Part shown: positions 58,085 to 64,000 of the stretch, piece by piece
Layout of the letters: each line of letters starts with the position of its first letter
Position numbering within the stretch: the first letter of the stretch is position 1
From: Streptomyces sp. CB00316
GTDB taxonomy: Bacteria; Actinomycetota; Actinomycetes; Streptomycetales; Streptomycetaceae
Direction of reading: 5' to 3'
DNA length: 64,000 nucleotides
Assembly: GCF_001905595.1 (NCBI RefSeq)
Contig: NZ_LIXI01000006.1
Location: forward strand, 62,001 to 126,000
Program-made: the position numbers and the translations under genes
The notes under the pieces: generated by a model
The model's database searches: none
Seen by the model: the letters and a program-made list of their open reading frames with translations, nothing else
Told to the model about the DNA's origin: nothing

Positions 58085-60589
58085 TCAGAGCAGACCGTCC
58101 CACATCTGCTCCAGCAGCACCGACCACCAGCTCTCGGGCGACGCCAGCGCCGCCGGATCCAGCGCCACCAGCTGTGCCTGGAAATCGACGGTCCACCGCC
58201 CCGCCTGCTCCGGGGTCAGCCCGAACCGGAGGCGCCACATCCGGCCCAGCAGTGCCATCGACCGCACGAACTCCGGCAGCCCCGAGTTCACGAACTGCGG
58301 CGCCACCGACTGACCGCCCGGACCCGCCTCCACCGGCACGGCCACGATGTTCGCCGTCCCGTACTGGACACAGATCGCCCGCCCGAAGTCCGTACCCATC
58401 ACCAGGTACGACCCCGCGTCCGGCGCCGCCCGCACCTGCCGCTGCGCCGCCAGCTCGCCCAGCGTGGGCACCACGGGCTGACCCGGCTGCGCCCAGAAGA
58501 ACGGCCCGAAATCGGCGGGCAGCCCCGCCCACACCAACGTACGGGCGACGATCTCCGGCACACCCTGACGCGACACCGCACGCTGGTCGAACCGCAGGAT
58601 CCCCTGCGGACCGAACGCCTGCAGCACCTCCTCGGCCACCGCCTCCGGCGGCAGCGCCGGGGCGGGCGGCATCTGCGGCAGCGGCGCCCGCAGCGGAGCC
58701 GGCCGCGCCGGGCCGTCCGCCACCTGGTGCAGCTCACCCTGATGGGTGAGCAGGTGCTGCATGCCCTGCTGACGGCTCGCGTGATCGGTGCCGTACGGCG
58801 CCACGCTGGTGATCCGCACCTGCGGCCAGGTCTCCCGGATCATGCGGGCGCAGTACCCGCCCGGCAGCTCGCAGGACTCCAGCTCCGTGTGCAGCTCGAT
58901 CACCTGCTGCGGCGGCACGTTCATCGCCCGCAGCTCGTGCAGCATCTGCCACTCCGGGTGCGGGGTACCCGGCGCCGAACGCCGGATCAGCTGCTGCTCA
59001 CTGCCGTCCGGCGCCCGGAACCGCAGCACCGCCTGGTAGCCCGGGCCCACGGTCGGCAGACCGCTCGGCTGCTGCGGATAGCCGTACGCCGGGGGCGGCG
59101 GGGTGTGCGGGCCTGACGGCTGAGGCGCCTGGGGTACGGGAGCGGGGGCACCGCCCTGCGGAACACCGGGCGGACCGGGAGGGCCCGGAGGACCGGGGGG
59201 ACCCGGGACCGGGACCGGGCCGGAGTTCGCGAACATCGTCTCGGCGTGGTGCATCCCGCCGCCGGGGGGCGGTGTGGAGCCGGGCGGAGGCCCGGGGGGA
59301 CCGGGCGGACCGGGCGGCTGCGGGGCGCCGGGGACACCGGGAGGGCCCGGCGGGCGGGGCGCGCCCGGGGACGGGACGCCCGCACCGATGCTGCTGCCGT
59401 CGGCGAGCATCGTCGCCGCCTGGTGCACCCCGCCCGGCGGGGGCGTGGAGCCCGGCGGCGGACCGGGAGGAGCGGGAGGCTGCGGGGCGCCGGGCGGCGG
59501 GGTGGCGCCGGGCGGGCCGAGCTGGGAGACGAGCTGCGTCGGGATGTACCCGCCCGCCGGAGCGCCGGGCGCACCCGGGCCCGAGGGCGGCGGCGTCGCA
59601 CCGGGGCGTACGCCGGGGGTCCCGGGCGCACCGGGCGGGGGCGGGGTCGTCGGACCCGCCCCACGCGAACCGCGCGGCGGCACCACGGCCTTGCTGGTGG
59701 CCGCGTCCGCGATGTCCCCGGCGCCCTGGGAGGACGAGGAGGACCGGTCGGCGGGCTTGAGCGCGGGGGCCACCTGCGTACGCGGAAGCTGGCTGCCGCC
59801 CGACATCAGCGCGGTGGGCGCCTCCGCCGACACCACCGGCGGCGGGGCCTCCTCGTCGTCCGTCCCCGAGAGCGGCGGAGCGAACACCGTCGCGGGCAGC
59901 GGAACGGCCCCGTCGTCGGAGTCGGCGGAGTTGGTGTCCGTGCCGGCCCACGGGGTCGCGTGGGCGGGCACGCCGTCGTTGGCGGTCGGCTCGTAGGCCC
60001 CGCCCGCTCCGCCCGCGCTGCCGCCCGCGGCGGGCCACGAGGGGGACGAACCGCCGGTGGACGAGGGCGGCGGGGCATCCGCGGGGGCGGGCACCGGCTC
60101 ATCGGCAGGGGCGGGAACGGGGGCGGCGGCAGAAGCAGGAGCAGAACCGGAAGCAGCCGCGTCCGCCGCCTCCTCCGCAGCCCGGCGCTCCGCCCGGTGG
60201 TCCGGGATCCCCAGCTTGTCCGCCGCCTCCTGGAGCCACTCCGGGGGCGTCAGCAGGAACGACGTCTGGTTCAGGTCCACCCGCTGCGGCGGCTCCGGCA
60301 CGGCGGCCGGCGCACCCACCGGGGTCCCGTACTCCTCCTCGTACCGCCGGATCACCTCACCCACCGGCAGCCCCGGCCACAACGTCGCCTCTCCGCTGTC
60401 CCGGGCGATCACCAGCCGCTGGCGGCCCCCGTCCGAGACCGGGCCCTCCGCCCGGTCCTCGGCCCACACCACGAAACCCAGATCGAACTCACGGACCCGG
60501 ACCTCACGGTGCTGGTACGCGGGCACGTCACCGTTGACCCACTCGTCCGCCCGCTCCTGCGCCTGCGCGAAAGTCACCACCGCGCTCAC
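58085..60589 (-). CDS. Fusion protein: YrhB-like, Pro-rich linker, deaminase-like domain and SUKH-4
   Basis: Protein of 834 residues. Order: a YrhB/Imm35-like domain (about 9-90); a long Pro/Gly/Ala-rich linker (about 150-500) with two copies of GSTPPPGG followed by M/HxAxTM; a nucleic-acid-deaminase-like domain with H544-P-E motif and C573-ELPGGY-C580, which fit the HxE and Cys-x-Cys zinc sites; and a C-terminal SUKH-4 domain (about 640-834, GSYLVMGTDFGRAICVQYGT, WWSVLLEQMWDGLL). No signal peptide. The GTG start overlaps the next gene's stop (GTGA). It looks like a toxin domain fused to its immunity domain. Confidence 0.85.
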   Translation of the reverse strand: MSAVVTFAQAQERADEWVNGDVPAYQHREVRVREFDLGFVVWAEDRAEGPVSDGGRQRLVIARDSGEATLWPGLPVGEVIRRYEEEYGTPVGAPAAVPEPPQRVDLNQTSFLLTPPEWLQEAADKLGIPDHRAERRAAEEAADAAASGSAPASAAAPVPAPADEPVPAPADAPPPSSTGGSSPSWPAAGGSAGGAGGAYEPTANDGVPAHATPWAGTDTNSADSDDGAVPLPATVFAPPLSGTDDEEAPPPVVSAEAPTALMSGGSQLPRTQVAPALKPADRSSSSSQGAGDIADAATSKAVVPPRGSRGAGPTTPPPPGAPGTPGVRPGATPPPSGPGAPGAPAGGYIPTQLVSQLGPPGATPPPGAPQPPAPPGPPPGSTPPPGGVHQAATMLADGSSIGAGVPSPGAPRPPGPPGVPGAPQPPGPPGPPGPPPGSTPPPGGGMHHAETMFANSGPVPVPGPPGPPGPPGPPGVPQGGAPAPVPQAPQPSGPHTPPPPAYGYPQQPSGLPTVGPGYQAVLRFRAPDGSEQQLIRRSAPGTPHPEWQMLHELRAMNVPPQQVIELHTELESCELPGGYCARMIRETWPQVRITSVAPYGTDHASRQQGMQHLLTHQGELHQVADGPARPAPLRAPLPQMPPAPALPPEAVAEEVLQAFGPQGILRFDQRAVSRQGVPEIVARTLVWAGLPADFGPFFWAQPGQPVVPTLGELAAQRQVRAAPDAGSYLVMGTDFGRAICVQYGTANIVAVPVEAGPGGQSVAPQFVNSGLPEFVRSMALLGRMWRLRFGLTPEQAGRWTVDFQAQLVALDPAALASPESWWSVLLEQMWDGLL

Positions 60590-61563
60590 CCCTCCACCGG
60601 GACGGCGCGTGCGAAGCCGCCGTCCACCATCAGGTTCGCCACCGTCTCCAGCTCCGGCGGGTTGCCCGCCAGTCGCTGGAGGAAGTCGTCGAAGTCCGCA
60701 CCACAGGGCAGCAACAGCCGCTCGACGCGCTCCCGCACGCTCCAGCCGTCCTGGTCCCGGGCATCGTCGTACGGGCAGAACCACACCGAACCGACGTCCT
60801 GCCCGCGCACCTTCACGGCCAGGATCCCGCCCTGGACGAAAGCCACGCCCAGGTAGTCCTTGGTGAAGTGGTCCCGCAGACACTTGTTCACATACACCAG
60901 GTCGTTGACGGCCGCCTCGTCACGCACCGTGAAGAACGGCTGGTCCACCAGCAGCCCCAACTCGGCGTCCAGCGCGGCCCCCACGGGGGCCGAACCGCCC
61001 GCCGCTTTGAGGAAGGAGCGGTAGGCGCCCGGCAGCCGGTAACCGAGGTCCTCCTCGACGCCCTGGATCTGCTGCTCGCTCACCGCGACCGCGCCCTTGG
61101 GCAGCCGGAAGTGCACGGGGCGGGTCTCCTGCAACGGACGCGTACCCCGCCGGTTCTGGTCCACCTCGGTCGTCGCCAGGCCGCCGTGATGACGCAGCAG
61201 CGCCTTCACCTCCACCGGCACCAGCTCCATGCGCCGGCCACCCGCCACGTGGTGCCAGGTCCAGCCGTGCGGCGTCGCCACCGCCGGAATCGTGTCCCAC
61301 AGCTCATGGCCGGAGGCCGCCATCGCCGCGTTCGCCGACACGTAGTCGGTCAGCCGCAGCTCGTCGACACCGAACCCCTGCGGGGGATCGGCGATCTCGG
61401 CGGCGGCCCGCGCGTACGGCGAGAAATCCGGATGGCCGCTGCCGCCCACGCGCACACCTCTGGGATGGCGGGACGCCCGGACCGGGTCCGGGAAGTGCAC
61501 GACCTGACCGGCATAGGCCGCGTTCGGTGGCGCGGCTTGCTGCCCGAGCCGACCTGTCGTCAT
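60586..61563 (-). CDS. HNH/EndoVII (WHH-type) nuclease-like domain fused to SMI1/KNR4 (SUKH) domain
   Basis: Protein of 325 residues. The N-terminal part (about 30-130) carries HPDFSPYARAA and then GWTWHHVAGGRRMELVP (W103, H104, H105), the mark of WHH nuclease toxins. The metal-ligand histidine expected in the following DLH motif is replaced (EVK, K120), while H125 remains, so activity is doubtful. The C-terminal part (about 161-325, LGYRLPGAYRSFLKAAGG) is an SMI1/KNR4 SUKH domain. The ATG at 61563 has AGGGGG nine bases upstream. The stop overlaps the GTG of the 834-residue gene, so they are co-translated. Confidence 0.82.
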   Translation of the reverse strand: MTTGRLGQQAAPPNAAYAGQVVHFPDPVRASRHPRGVRVGGSGHPDFSPYARAAAEIADPPQGFGVDELRLTDYVSANAAMAASGHELWDTIPAVATPHGWTWHHVAGGRRMELVPVEVKALLRHHGGLATTEVDQNRRGTRPLQETRPVHFRLPKGAVAVSEQQIQGVEEDLGYRLPGAYRSFLKAAGGSAPVGAALDAELGLLVDQPFFTVRDEAAVNDLVYVNKCLRDHFTKDYLGVAFVQGGILAVKVRGQDVGSVWFCPYDDARDQDGWSVRERVERLLLPCGADFDDFLQRLAGNPPELETVANLMVDGGFARAVPVEG

Positions 61564-61642
61564 GGCGGTTGCCCCCTGCTGCGTCTGGTGGTTCCGCACA
61601 GCCTAAGCGGTGGGGCAACAGGGGGTCCCGCCCCGCCGGTTC

Positions 61643-61670
61643 CGTCACGAACGGTCACATTCGCGTGACG
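61643..61670. promoter_or_regulatory. Inverted repeat CGTCACG-N14-CGTGACG in the divergent region
   Basis: Seven-base perfect arms between the divergent transcription units of the toxin-immunity cluster, 80 bp from one start and 130 bp from the other. It could coordinate both units. No adjacent regulator. Confidence 0.4.
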
Positions 61671-61799
61671 GTGAGGCGACGGTCCGGCACCTTCCGGCGA
61701 CACGCGCACACGTTTCCCCCACCCAGCTTCCCCACGACGCGGCACATTTGGCAGGCTGTCCCCGCAACTCGGGGGATTGCAGGGAGGGACGACCGCACC

Positions 61800-62333
61800 A
61801 TGCATTCTGCACAAACAGTCACAAACGGACCATCAGGGGACCCGCGACTCAACTGGAGCAGCACCGAGACCAGCCGCACGCCTCACCTGCTCCACCGCCG
61901 CGACGGGATCCTCCCCGCCGTGGCCGCCGCCCTGTCCGTACGCGGAGAGACACTCACCTGCACCGCCGGCAAAGGGGACCAGCCGCCGACCCTGCACCCG
62001 CTCGTCCAGGACTTCCTCGACACCCTCACCAGCGGCCAGCGCGAACGCTTCACCGGCCGCTGCCCCGAGGCCATACTGCTCTCCCGGCAGCTCACCGCCG
62101 CCGAGAGCGGCCGCTCCAAACGTGCCCAGCGAAAACCCCTGACCAACGGGGAAGCCCGCCGCGCGCTCAAGCACTCCCGGCTCACCGCCCGCCGCATCCG
62201 CGAGGACGGCGACCCGCTCCACGGCAGCTACGCACCACCGTGTCGATCCTGTTCGGCGCTCCTCTCCCACTTCGGCGTACGCCCCGTCGACCTCACCACC
62301 ACCGGCGCCGCGACCACCGCCGAGAAGGGCTGA
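61800..62333 (+). CDS. YwqJ-like deaminase
   Basis: Protein of 177 residues with the two zinc/catalytic motifs of the deaminase superfamily: C88-P-E90 in GRCPEAILLSRQL, and P147-C148-R-S-C151 in PPCRSCSALLSHFGV. This is the pattern of YwqJ-type toxin deaminases. No export signal or N-terminal toxin-delivery domain is present. The ATG at 61800 has GGGAGGG about 11 bases upstream. It is followed after 10 bp by a SUKH-3 gene that would be the immunity partner. The target nucleotide or nucleic acid is unknown. Confidence 0.82.
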   Translation: MHSAQTVTNGPSGDPRLNWSSTETSRTPHLLHRRDGILPAVAAALSVRGETLTCTAGKGDQPPTLHPLVQDFLDTLTSGQRERFTGRCPEAILLSRQLTAAESGRSKRAQRKPLTNGEARRALKHSRLTARRIREDGDPLHGSYAPPCRSCSALLSHFGVRPVDLTTTGAATTAEKG

Positions 62334-62343
62334 CCGCCCACCG

Positions 62344-62874
62344 ATGCACGACCAGCAGCCGCACCTTCCGCATCAGCAGCAACCGCCGCACAACTCCACC
62401 CGCTTCCCCGTCGCCGTCGACGCCGCCCTGCGCGCGGCGGGATGGCAGCCCGGGCGATGGGACATCCGGCAGGCCGAGGAGTGGGCCGACGCCCTGCGCG
62501 CCCACACCTCGCCCGCCGGGCACCGGCACGCGGTCTTCCCGGCCGCGGTCGAGGCCTGGGCGGAGTTCGGGGCCCTGCACATCACGGCGACCGCACCGGG
62601 CCGGCAGATCGCGCCCGCCGCCGTCCACATGGACCCGCTGCACGGGCTGCACCTCGCCCGGACGCTGGGCGACCTGGGACGGGCCCTGGAGACGGAGGTG
62701 GCCCCGCTGGGGGCGGAGGGCGAGGAGCAGGCGGTCCTCGCGATCGACACCGAGGGGCGGGTCTACGGCATCGACCACACGGGCGACTGGTTCCTGGGCC
62801 GGGACATCGACGAGGCCCTGGCGACGCTGATCACGGGGACGCAGCCGGTGCGCCTGTCGAGCCCGTCCGGCTGA
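62344..62874 (+). CDS. SUKH-3 domain immunity-like protein
   Basis: Protein of 176 residues. The core (FPVAVDAALRAAGWQPGRWD, AWAEFGALHITATAPG, IDHTGDWFLGRDIDEALATL) matches the SUKH-3 branch of the SUKH superfamily, whose members protect against nuclease and deaminase toxins. A His/Gln/Pro-rich N-terminal tail of about 20 residues precedes it. It starts 10 bp after the deaminase stop, so the two are probably one operon. Confidence 0.85.
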   Translation: MHDQQPHLPHQQQPPHNSTRFPVAVDAALRAAGWQPGRWDIRQAEEWADALRAHTSPAGHRHAVFPAAVEAWAEFGALHITATAPGRQIAPAAVHMDPLHGLHLARTLGDLGRALETEVAPLGAEGEEQAVLAIDTEGRVYGIDHTGDWFLGRDIDEALATLITGTQPVRLSSPSG

Positions 62875-62925
62875 CCCGGCCCGTCCGACCGGCCCAGCCC
62901 CTCCGGCCGCCTCAGCCGGACGGGC
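62861..62925. terminator. Inverted repeat spanning two convergent stop codons
   Basis: Perfect 14-bp arms GCCCGTCCGGCTGA (62861-62874) and TCAGCCGGACGGGC (62912-62925), each ending in a stop codon of one of the two convergent genes, with 37 bp between. A simple shared terminator is likely. Confidence 0.6.
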
Positions 62926-64000
62926 CGGAGACGTCCGGCAGCACCGCCGACACCCGGAACCCGCCCGCGTCAGTAGGACCGGACACGAACACACCCCCCA
63001 GCCCCAGCACCCGCTCCCGCATCCCCACCAACCCGTTCCCCCCGCTCGGCAGCCCCGCATCCGCCACCGCCGCGTCCGAAGGACCGTTCTCCACCTGCAT
63101 CGCGACCTCGGCCCCCCGGTGCGCCAGCCGCACCCACGTCCTCGCGCCCGCCGCATGCTTGTGCACGTTCGTCAGGGCCTCCTGCACCACCCGGAACGCC
63201 GTCTGCTCGACCTCGGGCGCGTACGGGCGCAGCTCCCCGTCCACCGACAGCTCCACCACCATCCCCGCCTGCCGCGACTGCGCCACCAGAGCCTCCAGCT
63301 CGCTCAGCCGGGGCCCGTCCTCCGACGCCGCCGCGGCGGCCGCCGCGGCCGCCTGCCCCACCGCCGCCAGCGGAACCGCACCGCCACCCGCCGCGACCGG
63401 CGCGATCAGCGCGTCCCCGCTCCGCAGCACCCCCAGCATCTCCCGCAACTCCGTCAGCGCCTGCCGCCCCATGTCCCCCACCAGCGCCGCGTTCCGCACC
63501 GCCTTCGCCGGGTCCTTCGGGGCGACGGCCTGAAGCGCCGCGGCATGGACCACCATCAGGCTCACCCGGTGGGCCACCACGTCATGCATCTCCCGCGCGA
63601 TCCGGGTCCGCTCCTCCGTACGCGCCCACTCGGCCCGCTCCTCCGCCCGGTCCGCCAGCAGCGACAGCTCCCGCTCCAGCGAATCCGCACGCTCCCGCAG
63701 GCTCTCCATCAGACGGCGCCGCGCCCCTATGTAGAGGCCGAACAGCACGGAGGGGGCCGTCAGGCCCACCGACATGAAGACGGACACCAGGGGCACATAC
63801 CAGTCCCCCGGCCCGAAATCAGCCTGCTCGGCAACGCTCTGGCGCAGCCGTACATAGGTGACGATGAACGTCCCCACCAACGACATCCCCGCCAGGACGA
63901 CGGTGATCCGGCGCGGCACCTCGGACGCGGCCAGCGTGTACAGGCCCACCAGGCCCATCAGGAAGCCCATCTCGGCAGGCGTCGTCGCGATCGACACCAG
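62912..64000 (-). CDS. Sensor histidine kinase, NarL-linked type (partial at window end)
   Basis: At least 361 residues are present and the start probably lies beyond the window. Several membrane segments (about 1-105 of the visible part) are followed by a coiled coil (SLRERADSLERELSLLADRA), a HisKA_3 dimerisation domain with the phospho-acceptor in REMHDVVAHRVSLM, and a HATPase domain (EALTNVHKHAAGA, then GNGLVGMRERVLGLGG). An alanine run (AAVGQAAAAAAAAASE) interrupts the region between them. The response regulator is expected outside the window. Confidence 0.9.
   Translation of the reverse strand: MVSIATTPAEMGFLMGLVGLYTLAASEVPRRITVVLAGMSLVGTFIVTYVRLRQSVAEQADFGPGDWYVPLVSVFMSVGLTAPSVLFGLYIGARRRLMESLRERADSLERELSLLADRAEERAEWARTEERTRIAREMHDVVAHRVSLMVVHAAALQAVAPKDPAKAVRNAALVGDMGRQALTELREMLGVLRSGDALIAPVAAGGGAVPLAAVGQAAAAAAAAASEDGPRLSELEALVAQSRQAGMVVELSVDGELRPYAPEVEQTAFRVVQEALTNVHKHAAGARTWVRLAHRGAEVAMQVENGPSDAAVADAGLPSGGNGLVGMRERVLGLGGVFVSGPTDAGGFRVSAVLPDVSGPSG

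Noticed and set aside
59150..59660. Repetitive GC-rich DNA that could be taken for a CRISPR array or tandem repeat
   Set aside because: It encodes the Pro/Gly linker of the 834-residue protein in frame; there are no regular repeat and spacer lengths.

Overview
The window is chromosomal DNA of a Streptomyces species or a very close relative. It is very GC-rich with strongly GC-biased third codon positions. It carries tRNA-Leu(UAA), the bldA tRNA, two resuscitation-promoting factors, an rpfA leader that matches the ydaO-type c-di-AMP riboswitch, roadblock/LC7 proteins, and the actinobacterial gene order ppx-DUF501-divIC-eno-...-mazG-...-mfd. No rRNA, CRISPR array, prophage or intact insertion sequence was seen.

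Layout. 1-5.1 kb: histidine utilisation (hutF, an M20 amidohydrolase and hutU, translationally coupled on the minus strand) with a divergent APC permease. 5.2-7.5 kb: a four-gene cluster of three roadblock-like proteins and a DUF4388-type protein; the first three genes each hold one in-frame TTA codon, and I found no other TTA codon in any gene of the window. 7.5-16.7 kb: a membrane protein, an RpiR regulator, cystathionine beta-synthase, an SGNH hydrolase, a thiolase and a Bax-inhibitor-1 protein. 16.9 kb: bldA. 17-21 kb: a MacB-type ABC transporter. 21-24 kb: a CFA-type methyltransferase and NDH-2 with a candidate Rex operator. 24-29 kb: SBF transporter, ppx, DUF501, divIC, eno. 29-34 kb: rpfA with its riboswitch, rpfC, an inverted P450 remnant and an intact P450. 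33.6-40.2 kb: mazG, a SurA-like lipoprotein, a Ser/Thr kinase with a membrane protein, and an unusual HTH-adenine methylase. 40-45.7 kb: secreted or lipid-anchored proteins, an acetyltransferase, an HNH nuclease, and a TetR gene with its divergent partner. 45.9-49.4 kb: mfd, flanked by two regulator remnants. 50.3-53.7 kb: a second MacB-type ABC transporter. 54-57.9 kb: phosphatase, drug exporter, coiled-coil protein. 58-62.9 kb: a compact cluster that looks like a polymorphic-toxin and SUKH-immunity module. The window ends in a partial sensor kinase.

How the genes connect. Several units bear on development and envelope growth: bldA and its candidate TTA targets, c-di-AMP control of the cell-wall hydrolase RpfA, DivIC, and the coiled-coil protein. 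The most unusual part is the 58-62.9 kb cluster, in which a deaminase and an HNH-type nuclease domain are each fused to an immunity domain, next to a second deaminase with a separate SUKH-3 partner. Decayed remnants (P450, GntR-UTRA, LuxR/TrmB-like, HATPase) lie between conserved core genes.
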